From: JASHPR01 sp963842355
GTDB taxonomy: Bacteria > Actinomycetota > Actinomycetes > Streptosporangiales > Streptosporangiaceae
Direction of reading: 5' to 3'
Length of the DNA stretch: 64,000 nt
NCBI GenBank assembly: GCA_963842355.1
Contig: CAWJGC010000008.1
Location: 326,511-390,510 of the forward strand
The first letter of the stretch is position 1; every line of letters begins with the position of its first letter. Under the pieces are notes generated by a model that saw nothing but the letters and a program-made list of their open reading frames with translations, did no database searches and was not told where the DNA came from. This document shows, one piece after another, positions 32,276 to 41,320 of the stretch. Both the position numbers and the translations under genes were made by a program.

Positions 32276-34939
32276 ATGGGATTCACGATCACCGTCAACG
32301 GCACCGAGCGCCAGGTGAGGGACGACGACGGCCGGAGCCTGCTGGAGGTGCTCCGGGACGAGCTGGGCGTCACCGGCCCGAAGCTCGGCTGCGGCGAAGG
32401 CGCCTGCGGCGCCTGCACGGTGCTGATCGGGCGCCGCGCGGTGACCCCGTGCACCATGCCGGCCGCCGAGGCCGCCGGCCAGCGGATCACCACGGTCGAG
32501 GGCCTGGCCGAGGACGGCCTGCTGCATCCGGTGCAGCAGGCCTGGCTGGAAACCGGCGCGATGCAGTGCGGCTATTGCACCCCGGGCTGGCTCACCGCCA
32601 CCGCCGCGCTGCTCAACCGCACCCCGCATCCGGACGACGCCAGGATCGCCGCGGAGCTGGCCGGGAACATCTGCCGGTGCTGCACCTACCCGCGGATCCT
32701 GCGCGCCGTCCGCCGCGCGGCCGAACTCATGGAGCAGCCGGAACTGCTCGAGCCGGCGCCGGACGCCGCGCCGTCCGCCGCGCAGGCCACCGCGCCGTCC
32801 GCTCCGCACCCGCTGCCGTGGGACCAGGCCAGGGAGGCGGCTTCGTTCTTCGAGCAGCTTCCCGACGGCCTGGTCACGGTCGTCGCCGAGGAGGCCCGCC
32901 CGTCCGCGCCCGGCCGGTGGGGCGGCCCGGCCCGTGGTTCGATGCAGAGTGCCTGGGTGCACGTGGGCGCCGACGGCACGGTGACCGCCTTCACCGGCAA
33001 GGTCGAGGCCGGCCAGGGCACCCGCACCGCGCTCGGGCTCCTGGTCGCCGAGGAACTCGCCGTGCCCGCGGCCTCCGTCCGGGTCGTGATGGGCCACACC
33101 GACCTGTCGCCCTTCGACCTGGGCACGTTCGGCAGCCGCTCGATGCCGTACGCCGCCCCTCCGCTGCGCGCGGCAGCGGCGGCCGCGCGCAAGCTGCTCG
33201 CCGAGGCGGCCGCGGAGCGGTTCGGCATCCCGGCGGCCGGACTGACCGTCGCGGGCGGGATCGTGGCCGGCCCCGACGGCGCGCCGAGCGTCGGCTACTC
33301 CGAGTTGCTGACCGGCGTCCGCCGGGTGGAGCGGGTGCCGGCCGGCGAGCCGGTCACCCCGCCGGGCGCCTGGCGCTCGGCCGGGCATCCGGCGCGGGCG
33401 GCGGGCGGTGCCGACGTGGTGACCGGGACCAAGCGCTTCCCCGCCGATCTCCGCCTCGACGGCATGGGGCACGGAGGCGTGCTCCGCCCGCCCGCGTTCG
33501 GCGCCACGCTGCGCGGCGCGGACACGGCCGCGGCCGAGGCGCTGCCCGGGGTGAGCGTGGTCCGGGACGGCGCGTTCATCGGCGTCGTGGCCCGCAGCGC
33601 GGCCGCCGCGCGCCGGGCCATCGAGAAGATCGACGCTACCTGGGAGCGCCCGCCCCAGCCGGGCGCGGATGACCTGGCCGGCTACCTGCGCTCGCACCCG
33701 ATCGACGGCGAGGGATTCAGCGCCGCGTTCCGGCACGAGACCGGCGACGCCGACGCGGCGCTGGCCGCGGGTCCGGTCCGCCTGACCGCGCACTACACGG
33801 CCGCCTACATCGCCCATGTCCCGCTGGAGCCCCGGTCGGCGGTGGCCACCTGGCAGGACGGGAACCTGACGGTCTGGACCGGCACCTCGACGCCGTTCCG
33901 GGCCCGGCGCGAGCTGGCCGAGGCGCTCGGCCTGCCGGAGGCTTCGGTGCACGTGATCGTGCCCGACTACGGCGGCGGCTTCGGCGGCAAGCACGGCAGC
34001 GCGGTCGCCGCGGAGGCCGCCCGGCTGTCCCGGGCGGTGGGCCGCCCGGTCAAGGTGCAATGGAACCGGCACGAGGAGTTCCACTGGGGCTACCTGCGGC
34101 CCGCGGCGCTCATCGACGTCTCCAGCAGCGCGGACGCGTCCGGGCAGATCACCGGCTGGTCGCACGTCAACATCAACTCCGGATCGGTCGGGATCCTGAG
34201 CCCGTACCAGGTCCCGCATCAGCGCATCGTGTACCAGCCGGCCGACTCGCCGCTGCCGCAGGGCTCCTACCGCGCGCTGGCGGCCACGGCGAACAATTTC
34301 GCCCGGGAATCTCACCTGGACGAGCTGGCGCACCGGCTCGGGGCCGACCCGCTGGAGTTCCGGCTCCGCCATCTGGCCGACGACCGGCTCGCCGACGTGC
34401 TCCGCGCGGCCGCCGGGCCCGTCGGCTGGCCATCGCCGCAGGCCTGGCCGGGCGACGGCACCGGCAGCGGAGTCCGGGCCGGGACCGGGATCGCGTGCGG
34501 GGTCGAGAAGGGCGGCCGGGTCGCCACCGCGGCCCGGGTCCGGGTGGACGGCGACGGCACGCTGCACCTGGACCGGCTGGTCACCGCGTTCGACTGCGGC
34601 GCCGTGGTCAACCCGGACAACCTGGCCAACCAGGTCGAGGGCGCGGCCATGATGGGCCTGGGCGGCGCCCTGTTCGAGGCGATCGACTTCGCCGACGGGC
34701 AGATCCGCAACGCCTCGCTGTCGCAGTACCGGGTGCCGCGCCTGCCCGACCTGCCGCAGATCGACGTCGTGCTGGTCGACCGGCCGGATCAGCCGTCGGC
34801 GGGCGGCGGCGAGACCCCGATCATCGCGGTGGCGCCCGCGATCGCCAACGCGATCTTCGCCGCGTGCGGGATCCGGCTGCGCGCCCTGCCGCTGGCCCCG
34901 CGCGGCGTGCTGACGGCCAACTCGCTGACTGTGCGTTAA
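32276..34939 (+). CDS. Molybdenum hydroxylase: [2Fe-2S] subunit fused to molybdopterin-binding subunit
   Basis: An 887-residue single chain. Residues 1–150 are the two-cluster [2Fe-2S] module: plant-type cluster C39, C44, C47, C59, and second cluster C98, C101, C133, C135. After an Ala/Pro linker comes a molybdopterin (MCD)-type large subunit of the isoquinoline 1-oxidoreductase (IorB) group, with GQGTRTALG, GGGFGGKHG and the putative catalytic Glu in GGGETP. No FAD subunit is present, as in Ior-type enzymes. It hydroxylates an N-heterocycle or aldehyde using water. The ATG at 32276 fits the family start. IorA and IorB are normally separate. Confidence 0.85.
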   Translation: MGFTITVNGTERQVRDDDGRSLLEVLRDELGVTGPKLGCGEGACGACTVLIGRRAVTPCTMPAAEAAGQRITTVEGLAEDGLLHPVQQAWLETGAMQCGYCTPGWLTATAALLNRTPHPDDARIAAELAGNICRCCTYPRILRAVRRAAELMEQPELLEPAPDAAPSAAQATAPSAPHPLPWDQAREAASFFEQLPDGLVTVVAEEARPSAPGRWGGPARGSMQSAWVHVGADGTVTAFTGKVEAGQGTRTALGLLVAEELAVPAASVRVVMGHTDLSPFDLGTFGSRSMPYAAPPLRAAAAAARKLLAEAAAERFGIPAAGLTVAGGIVAGPDGAPSVGYSELLTGVRRVERVPAGEPVTPPGAWRSAGHPARAAGGADVVTGTKRFPADLRLDGMGHGGVLRPPAFGATLRGADTAAAEALPGVSVVRDGAFIGVVARSAAAARRAIEKIDATWERPPQPGADDLAGYLRSHPIDGEGFSAAFRHETGDADAALAAGPVRLTAHYTAAYIAHVPLEPRSAVATWQDGNLTVWTGTSTPFRARRELAEALGLPEASVHVIVPDYGGGFGGKHGSAVAAEAARLSRAVGRPVKVQWNRHEEFHWGYLRPAALIDVSSSADASGQITGWSHVNINSGSVGILSPYQVPHQRIVYQPADSPLPQGSYRALAATANNFARESHLDELAHRLGADPLEFRLRHLADDRLADVLRAAAGPVGWPSPQAWPGDGTGSGVRAGTGIACGVEKGGRVATAARVRVDGDGTLHLDRLVTAFDCGAVVNPDNLANQVEGAAMMGLGGALFEAIDFADGQIRNASLSQYRVPRLPDLPQIDVVLVDRPDQPSAGGGETPIIAVAPAIANAIFAACGIRLRALPLAPRGVLTANSLTVR

Positions 34940-34995
34940 GGCCCCGGCGTATCAAAGATCCACCAGGAGCAGCCCCGGCCGAATCCACGCCGTCC

Positions 34996-35337
34996 TCATC
35001 CGGCAGATGGCCGGCTTCTGGGCGGGCCTGCTCGCATGCCGGCGAGCTGGATGTCGAGGAACCGCGGCCAGGCCTCGGGAGCGACCTCCCCGCCGGCCTG
35101 TATCAGCCCGCGCATCGCCAGGACGAGCGCCATGACGTCGCCGGCGGTGATGCCGAGGCTGACCGTGCCGGCCACGCCGGCCCGGGCGGCGATCTCCTCC
35201 ATGCCGGCGTCGGCGCCGGACTCGCCGAGTACCTCGCGAGCGGCGGCGAGGATGCGGTGATAGTTCCGCACGGCGTCGCGTCGCGCGGCCGGGGGGCGGT
35301 GCTGGAGTGCGCCTCGCGGCGGCAACTGGCTGCTCAC
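34996..35337 (-). pseudogene. TetR-family regulator with an internal deletion
   Basis: About 113 residues. The first part is a TetR helix-turn-helix (DAVRNYHRILAAAREVLGES, MEEIAARAGV). The expected GTLYRHFPTRE-type segment after it is missing, and the sequence passes straight into a C-terminal-like helix (GDVMALVLAMRGLIQAGGEV) with the WPRFLDIQLAGMRA end. The GTG at 35337 has AGGAAG upstream. The DNA-recognition helix is broken, so binding is unlikely and I call it a remnant; a very short functional protein is less likely. Confidence 0.55.
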
Positions 35338-35426
35338 CTCGCTTCCTGCCGGTACGAGCCCGCTGGCGGCGGCGGGCCGAGGCGACGCGACAGGGTGCTC
35401 GTGGTGGCTCAGCGATCGTGGTGGGC

Positions 35427-35972
35427 TCAGCGACGGCGGGAGTACCGGATCCGTAGCAGCCCGTACCCCACGGCGTCGCGCCAGGCGCCATCCCGCCATC
35501 CCACCTCTCGCAGCAGGCCCTCCCGCTGGAACCCGATCCTCTCCAGGACATGCTGCTCGGCGAGGTTCCCCGCCTCGGTCCACGCCTCCAGCCGGTGCGC
35601 CGTCGTGTAGGCGAGCAGATAGTCGACCAGCTGGCGCTGGGCCGCGGTACCTAGGCCACGCCCACGGTGCTCCGGCATAAGCGCCGCCCCGATCTCCAGG
35701 CAGGCACCCGGCGAGCCACCGCGCCGTACATCCTTCCACGAGACAAAGCCGGCGATCTCACCGCTGGCCAGCTCGACGGCCAGGGCACTCGACTCCGTCC
35801 CGAGGAAGCGGTCCTTCTCCCAGCGCCGTCGCCGGGTACATGGGTCACGGAACCCAAACCACTCGAAAGGCCCGAGGGCATCTGGGTCTCTGTCCAGCCT
35901 GTCCAGGAAATCCAGGTCTGCCCCGGTAAACGCGCGGAGCCGGAGTGGGAGGTCGCCGCCCATGCCGCCCAT
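35427..35972 (-). CDS. GNAT-family acetyltransferase (RimJ/RimL-like)
   Basis: A 181-residue single-domain acetyltransferase of the RimJ/RimL type, with LRAFTGADLDFLDRLDRD, the CoA-binding EHRGRGLGTAAQRQLVDYL and NLAEQHVLERIGFQREGLLR. It probably acetylates an amine of a protein N-terminus or a small molecule; the substrate is unknown. ATGs at 35972 and 35963 are both possible. It overlaps the 5' end of the orphan LuxR-type fragment on the other strand. Confidence 0.88.
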   Translation of the reverse strand: MGGMGGDLPLRLRAFTGADLDFLDRLDRDPDALGPFEWFGFRDPCTRRRRWEKDRFLGTESSALAVELASGEIAGFVSWKDVRRGGSPGACLEIGAALMPEHRGRGLGTAAQRQLVDYLLAYTTAHRLEAWTEAGNLAEQHVLERIGFQREGLLREVGWRDGAWRDAVGYGLLRIRYSRRR

Positions 35973-36187
35973 TATCTCCGCGTGAGCTGCTACCTGACGG
36001 GCTGACGCAGCGCGAGGCCGAGATCCTCGCCATGATCGCCAGGGGCATGACCAACCCCGACATCGCGGCCGCGCTCTACCTCAGCGCCCGCACCACCAAA
36101 AGCCACATCAACCGGATCTTCGCCAAGACCGGGTCCGCCGACCGCGCCGCCGCGATCCGCTACGCCCGCGACCACGGTCTCGCGTAA
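35945..36187 (+). pseudogene. Orphan LuxR/NarL-type helix-turn-helix fragment
   Basis: The last ~62 residues are a complete LuxR C-terminal domain (LTQREAEILAMIARGMTNPD, then LSARTTKSHINRIFAKTG). No receiver or sensor domain precedes it; the 5' part runs into the opposite-strand acetyltransferase. This looks like the 3' remnant of a response-regulator gene, though small stand-alone HTH regulators do exist. Confidence 0.6.
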
Positions 36188-36304
36188 CGATCCGGCGTTC
36201 GCCAGCGCGCGGCGATCCGGCTGTCGCACATCCCTCGGGTCACCGGACCAGGATGGTCAACGCGATACCAGCCCGCAGGCATCCCGCCGGGGCAGTGAGC
36301 ACCG

Positions 36305-36310
36305 TAGAAT
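36305..36310 (+). promoter_or_regulatory. Possible -10 element of the MutS-like operon
   Basis: TAGAAT lies about 95 bases upstream of the small ORF at 36402. It matches the actinobacterial -10 consensus; no clear -35 is seen. Confidence 0.35.
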
Positions 36311-36401
36311 GCTTATGGCGATGGGGCTCGTCGACAACCGCCTGCGATGGCTGATGGCTCCTGGTGACCCGCCGCTCTGACGGCGAGGACAGGAGGGCGC
36401 C

Positions 36402-36548
36402 ATGGCCGGTCGCTACCCCAGGCCACGCCCTGCAGATCAGCGCTGCGCTTCAGCAGCGCGCACTCCCCCGGGGTGCTCCGGGACAGCCGGCCGGGTTGTC
36501 GCCGCCGCGATGCGGCCGACAGCCACGGGGACGGGCCTGCCGGCATGA
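36402..36548 (+). CDS. Candidate 48-residue leader ORF upstream of the MutS-like pair
   Basis: An ATG with a strong AGGAGG seven bases upstream opens a 48-residue Arg/Ala/Pro-rich frame (MAGRYPRPRPADQRC...). It ends exactly over the next start (ATGA at 36545–36548), as in translational coupling. The product matches nothing I know; it may matter only as a coupled leader for the ATPase gene. It fills part of the 357-base gap 36188–36544, where I see nothing else but a possible -10. Confidence 0.4.
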   Translation: MAGRYPRPRPADQRCASAARTPPGCSGTAGRVVAAAMRPTATGTGLPA

Positions 36549-38128
36549 CCGATCCGATCCGCGAGGCCGAGGCACGGGCAGCCGGACAGCGGGTGTTTGC
36601 CAGCCTGCTGTCGCCAGCGGAACACGGGCGGCACGCGCTCCGGGACCAGCCCGACCGCGCCGTGGTGTCCGACCTCAACCTCGATCAGATCGTCGACGCA
36701 GTGGCCGGAGACCGCGAAGAACGCGACCTGATCACCGCGCTTCTCTACCAGCGGGTCGCCGATCCGGCCACGATCCGGTACCGGCACGGGGTCTTCCAGG
36801 ACCTGGAGGACCCCGGCTTGTTCCAGGCAGCCGTCCGGTTCGCCGAGCAGCTGCGCCAGGTGCGCGTTCATCTGGACCAGCTGGCCAAGATGCATTCCGC
36901 CCGCCAGCGCGAGGGCTGGTTCCTGGATGCGGCGGCGATCTACTGCGACGCGGTCCGCTCGCTCGCCGCCGACCTGGAAGAACGGGCGATCAGCTCACGT
37001 GCCCTGACCGCGTTCCGCGATTACCTGGCCGGCTATATCGCCTCGGCGGGCTTCGCCCGCCTCGCCGCCGACACCGCGGACCGCAAGAACGATCTGGCCG
37101 CCATCACCTACCAGTTCCGGATCAAGGGACCGCGCGTCGAGGTCAGCCGCTACCACGGCGAGCCGGACTACAGCGCGGAGATTCAGGCGACGTTCGAGCG
37201 GTTCCAGCAGGGCGCGGTGAAGGACTACCGCGTGAAGTACCGGACCTGGCCGGGCATGACCCACGTCGGCGCGCAGATCGCGGAGCTCGTGGCGCGGCTG
37301 TACCCGGACGAGTTCACCGCGCTGACCGGGTACTGCCGCGAGCACGCCGGATTCGCCGACCCGGTTATCCGCCAGTTCGACCGGGAGCTGCAGTTCTACC
37401 TGGCCTACCTGGACTACATCCGGCCGATAAGCAAGGCGGGACTGGCGTTCTGCTACCCGGACCCGGCCGCAGGGTCGAAGGCGATCTTCGCCCGTGACAC
37501 GTTCGACCTGGCGCTGGCGGCCAAGCTCGCCGCGGGGGCCAAGCCGGTGGTCACCAACGAGTTCCACCTGGCCGGGCCGGAACGCGTCATTGTCGTATCA
37601 GGGCCCAACCAGGGCGGCAAGACGACGTTCGCCCGGACCTTCGGCCAGCTGCATCACCTGGCCTGCACCGGCTGCCCGGTTCCCGGCAGCGCGGCCCGGC
37701 TGTACCTGTACGACCGGCTCTTCACCCACTTCGAGCGGGAGGAAGACCTCGACGACCTGACCGGCAAGCTGGAAGACGACCTGCTGCGGATCCAGGAGAC
37801 ACTGCTGGCCGCCACCGGAGACAGCATCGTCATCATGAACGAGATTTTCACCTCCACGACCGTCGCCGACGCCCGGTTCCTCGGCGAGAAGGTGATGGCG
37901 AAGGTCATCGAGCTGGACTCGCTGTGCGTGTACGTGAGCTTCATCGACGAGCTGGCCTCGGCCGGCCCCACGGTGGTCAGCATGACCAGCACGATCGTCG
38001 CGGGCAACCCGGCCGAGCGCACCTACAAGGTGGCACGCAAGCCCGCCGACGGGCTGGCCTACGCGCTGGCCATCGCCGGCAAGCACCGCGTCACCTACGA
38101 CCAGCTCACCGAACGGCTCCGCTCGTGA
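36545..38128 (+). CDS. MutS-like ATPase, first of a tandem pair
   Basis: A 527-residue protein. A long helical region (about 40–330), like the MutS lever/clamp, precedes an ABC-type ATPase domain with Walker A GPNQGGKT (353–360) and a Walker-B-like IVIMNEIFTST. It lacks the MutS mismatch-binding domain I (no FxE motif), so recognition of mispairs is unlikely. Actinobacteria generally have no MutS–MutL pathway and use NucS. Its stop overlaps the GTG start of the second ATPase (GTGA), implying a hetero-oligomer. Both share an FTHF-REED segment. The role is unknown; DNA-structure processing is an inference. Confidence 0.8.
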   Translation: MTDPIREAEARAAGQRVFASLLSPAEHGRHALRDQPDRAVVSDLNLDQIVDAVAGDREERDLITALLYQRVADPATIRYRHGVFQDLEDPGLFQAAVRFAEQLRQVRVHLDQLAKMHSARQREGWFLDAAAIYCDAVRSLAADLEERAISSRALTAFRDYLAGYIASAGFARLAADTADRKNDLAAITYQFRIKGPRVEVSRYHGEPDYSAEIQATFERFQQGAVKDYRVKYRTWPGMTHVGAQIAELVARLYPDEFTALTGYCREHAGFADPVIRQFDRELQFYLAYLDYIRPISKAGLAFCYPDPAAGSKAIFARDTFDLALAAKLAAGAKPVVTNEFHLAGPERVIVVSGPNQGGKTTFARTFGQLHHLACTGCPVPGSAARLYLYDRLFTHFEREEDLDDLTGKLEDDLLRIQETLLAATGDSIVIMNEIFTSTTVADARFLGEKVMAKVIELDSLCVYVSFIDELASAGPTVVSMTSTIVAGNPAERTYKVARKPADGLAYALAIAGKHRVTYDQLTERLRS

Positions 38129-39678
38129 AGGCCCACCTGCTGTACCGCGACCGGGACTTCGACGTCACAGCCGACCTGCCCGGCCACAGCGACGACCTGA
38201 TCCAGGACCTGGAGCTGACCGCCGTGCTGGAGACGATGGCCGCCGGGGACAAGTTCCTGTACGAGATCTCGGCGCGGGTGCTGCTGACCAGCCTCACCGA
38301 CCCCGGCGCCATCCGGTTCCGCCAGCAGGTCCTCGCCGACTGCATCGGCCAGCCGGAGATCATCCGGCAGATGTACGGCATCGCCCTCGGCGCCCTGACC
38401 GACAAGCGGCGCGTGTGGGGATTCTGGCCGTCGCAGCGGCCGACCTCCATCCTGTCCGGCGCGGTCAGCCAGCTCGAGGTCCTGATCGCCCGGCTCCGCG
38501 AGCTGCGCCAGGTCGCCGACGACCACGCCGGAAAGTTCACCTCCGACGGCCTGGTCATGCTGCTGGGCTCCCTGCAGCGCGACCTGGACGACGAGTTCTT
38601 CGAGACGCTCAGCGGGCACCTGAAACAGCTGCGGTTCCGCAACGGCGAGCTGATGAGCGCGCAGCTCGGCCGCGACAACAGCGGCGTCAACTACGTGCTG
38701 CGCTCCGGCAGCGCCCGGCGGAGCTGGAAGGAACGCGTCGGGATCGAGCCCCGGTCGGTCTACTCCTTCAGCATCCCGCCCCGCGACGAAGCCGGAGCCC
38801 AGGCCCTGGAAGACATGGCCAGCCGCGGCATCAACCTGGTCGCCAACGCCGCGGCCCAGTCCGCCGACCACGTGTCCAGCTACTTCACGATGCTGCGCGC
38901 CGAGCTCGGCTTCTACGTCAGCTGCCTCAACCTGCACGACCAGCTCACCGCGCGCGGCCAGCCGGCCAACTTTCCCGACCCGGAACCATGGAGCCCGGCG
39001 GTGTTCGCGTGCGAGGACCTGCGCGACACCAGCCTGGCCCTGCGCACCGACCGTGTCGTCGGCAACGACATCGACGCCGACGGCAAGCCGCTGGTGATCA
39101 TCACCGGCGCCAACTCCGGCGGCAAGTCGACGTTCCTGCGCAGCACCGGCCAGGCCCGGCTGATGATGCAGGCCGGAATGTTCGTCACCGCCCGGTCCCT
39201 GCGGGCCAGCGTGTGCGCGCAGATGTTCACTCATTTCATCCGCGAGGAAGACCCCGACATGGTCAGCGGCCGCCTGGACGAGGAACTCAGCCGGATGAGC
39301 GCCATCGCCAGCCAGATCAGCCCGCGCAGCCTGATCCTGTTCAACGAGTCATTCGCGGCCACCAACGAGCGCGAGGGATCCGAGATCGGCCGCCAGGTGG
39401 TCCGCGCCCTGCTGGAGGCGGACATCAGGGTCTTCTTCGTCACCCACCAGTTCGACTTCGCCGACAGCTTCCGGCGCCACGAGCCCGGCACCACCCTGTT
39501 CCTCCGGGCCCCGCGCCAGCCCGGCGGACAGCGGACTTACAAGCTCACCGCCGCCGAGCCGCTGCCCACCAGCTACGGGCAGGACATCTACGACCGCATC
39601 GGCGGCTGGCTGGGAGAGCAGCCGGCCCATGCGGCACGGTCAGCCACCGCGGCCACCCGGGCGCTTCCCCGCGGCTAG
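38125..39678 (+). CDS. MutS-like ATPase, second of a tandem pair
   Basis: A 517-residue partner of the preceding gene, with the same plan: helical core to about 315, then Walker A ITGANSGGKST (326–336), FTHFIREEDPDMVSGRLDEEL (368 on) and Walker-B-like SLILFNESFAAT. A switch-like FFVTHQFDFADSF follows, comparable to the MutS histidine loop. No mismatch-binding or endonuclease (Smr) domain is seen. It starts at GTG 38125 within the upstream stop and converges on chrA with a 4-base overlap of stops. Confidence 0.8.
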   Translation: MKAHLLYRDRDFDVTADLPGHSDDLIQDLELTAVLETMAAGDKFLYEISARVLLTSLTDPGAIRFRQQVLADCIGQPEIIRQMYGIALGALTDKRRVWGFWPSQRPTSILSGAVSQLEVLIARLRELRQVADDHAGKFTSDGLVMLLGSLQRDLDDEFFETLSGHLKQLRFRNGELMSAQLGRDNSGVNYVLRSGSARRSWKERVGIEPRSVYSFSIPPRDEAGAQALEDMASRGINLVANAAAQSADHVSSYFTMLRAELGFYVSCLNLHDQLTARGQPANFPDPEPWSPAVFACEDLRDTSLALRTDRVVGNDIDADGKPLVIITGANSGGKSTFLRSTGQARLMMQAGMFVTARSLRASVCAQMFTHFIREEDPDMVSGRLDEELSRMSAIASQISPRSLILFNESFAATNEREGSEIGRQVVRALLEADIRVFFVTHQFDFADSFRRHEPGTTLFLRAPRQPGGQRTYKLTAAEPLPTSYGQDIYDRIGGWLGEQPAHAARSATAATRALPRG

Positions 39679-40922
39679 TGCAGCGCGGAACTGGCGGTGA
39701 GGGCGATGATCGTACCGGTCGCGCCGGCGCACAGCAGGGTGAGGACGACACCGCGCCGCAGCAGGAGCAGCAGGATCAGCGCTGCGCCCAGGACGGCGTA
39801 CTGCCAGGGGTGGGTGAGGGCGCGGGCCAGCGGGATGGCGGAGCCGAAGATCGCGCCGATTGCGGCGGGCCCGGCACCGTCGAGGAAGGCCCGCGCCCGG
39901 CGGTCGCCGCGGATCTGGTCGAACCGGGGCGCGCCGAGCAGTATGAACGCGAAGGACGGGCTGAAGGCGACCAGCGACGCGAGGATCCCGCCGACGAGTC
40001 CTGCCGCGGCGTAGCCGACGACGGCAACGGTCTGGACGACCGGTCCGGGCGTTACCTGGCCGAGGGCGACGGCGCTGAGGAACTGCGTACCGGTCATCCA
40101 GTGGTAGTGGCTGACCGCGTCGGATTGCATCAGCGGGATGATGACGAACCCGCCGCCGAAAGACAGTGCTCCAACCTTGAACGCGACCCATGTCACCGCC
40201 ACCAGCACCCCGCCGCTGACAGCTGCTGCGGCTGTCAGCGGGGCGGCGGCTATGGCTGGCAACCCCGGACCCGGATCGTGCCGGGCGGCCGCTTCGATGG
40301 CCAGCTCGGCCGCGCCGCAGCCCAGGATCACCAGCACGAGCCAGGGGCCGATGGTGGCGGCGGCGGCGCCCCCGGCGATCAGGAAGATCAGCCAGCGCAC
40401 GGCGTGCCGGCGGCGCCGCCAGCTGGCGCCGGTGAGGCTGGTTCCCGCGCGGATGGCGACGGCCGGGACCGCAGCACCAGCACCCGCGCCCGCGCCGAGC
40501 ACCCACAGCGGCGGGGACTTGCCCAGGAACAGGGCCGCCAGTGCCAGGATGACGATCAGTCCCGGAACGATGAACGCGGCGCCTCCGGCCAGCGCGCCGC
40601 GGCGGCCCCGCAGCCGCCACGCACAGAAGATCGCCAGCTGGGTTGATGCCGGGCCGGGCAGCAGGTTGCAGGCGGCTATCGCATCCTCGAACTCCCGCGC
40701 GCCCAGCCACTTCCGCCGCTCGACGCACAAGTCGCGCAGCATCTTGATGTGCGTCGGCGGCCCGCCGAACCCGGTGCAGCCGATGCGGCCCCATTCGCGC
40801 ACGATCGTGCGGAGAGACACCTGCCCCTGATCGGGGGCGGCCTCGGCCGCAGCGACCGGGACCTGATGGCCTCCGGCCGGCCCGGGTGCCGGGCAGGCCG
40901 GCACTGGACCGTCAGGGTTCAC
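39675..40922 (-). CDS. chrA: Chromate transporter ChrA (long, two-domain form)
   Basis: A 415-residue membrane protein with the two homologous CHR halves expected of long-chain ChrA. The first half has FGGPPTHIKML and LLPGPASTQLA; the second has SFGGGFVIIPLMQ and LGQVTPGPVVQTV. ChrA exports chromate using the membrane potential. The gene is five bases downstream of the VOC gene and belongs to the arsR–arsC–VOC operon. It ends against the MutS-like gene. Confidence 0.92.
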   Translation of the reverse strand: MNPDGPVPACPAPGPAGGHQVPVAAAEAAPDQGQVSLRTIVREWGRIGCTGFGGPPTHIKMLRDLCVERRKWLGAREFEDAIAACNLLPGPASTQLAIFCAWRLRGRRGALAGGAAFIVPGLIVILALAALFLGKSPPLWVLGAGAGAGAAVPAVAIRAGTSLTGASWRRRRHAVRWLIFLIAGGAAAATIGPWLVLVILGCGAAELAIEAAARHDPGPGLPAIAAAPLTAAAAVSGGVLVAVTWVAFKVGALSFGGGFVIIPLMQSDAVSHYHWMTGTQFLSAVALGQVTPGPVVQTVAVVGYAAAGLVGGILASLVAFSPSFAFILLGAPRFDQIRGDRRARAFLDGAGPAAIGAIFGSAIPLARALTHPWQYAVLGAALILLLLLRRGVVLTLLCAGATGTIIALTASSALH

Positions 40923-40927
40923 GGGGC

Positions 40928-41320
40928 TCAGGAGCCGGCCGCGGGCTGGAACAACTCGACGACGTTCCCGGCCGGGTCCTCGATCAGGATCTGCTTCCCG
41001 CCAGGGCCGGTGACGATCTCATTGCGGAACCTCACCCCGCCGGCCCGCAGCCTGGCGACCTCGGCGGTGATGTCGGCGACGATGAGGTGGATCCGGTTCC
41101 AGCCGCCTGGTCCTGGCTTGCGGCCGTCGGGCATCGGCCGGCCCGCCGAGCTAGCCGGGCCGGCCAGCAGCAGGCGCAGGCTGCCGCGGGTGACGTCGGC
41201 GAACGCGGGCGCCGCGCTGGACCGCAGCGTGAAGCCAAGGTGACTGGTGTAAAAGTCGATGGCTGCGTGCACGTCATCGACCATGTAACGGACGCTGACC
41301 ATCTGTTCTGGGCAGCTCAT
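40928..41320 (-). CDS. VOC-family (glyoxalase-like) protein
   Basis: A 130-residue single VOC module: VSVRYMVDDVHAAIDFYTSHLGF at the start and ILIEDPAGNVVELFQP at the end (putative metal Glu). The ATG at 41320 has AGGAGG five bases upstream and overlaps the arsC stop (TGATG). VOC proteins in arsenic clusters include the C–As lyase ArsI, but the ArsI cysteines are missing here, so only the operon context links it to metal resistance. Confidence 0.85.
   Translation of the reverse strand: MSCPEQMVSVRYMVDDVHAAIDFYTSHLGFTLRSSAAPAFADVTRGSLRLLLAGPASSAGRPMPDGRKPGPGGWNRIHLIVADITAEVARLRAGGVRFRNEIVTGPGGKQILIEDPAGNVVELFQPAAGS

Noticed and set aside
32171..34567. Minus-strand open frame of 798 codons opposite the molybdenum hydroxylase
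   Set aside because: All cluster cysteines and molybdopterin motifs lie on the plus strand; the other is a shadow.
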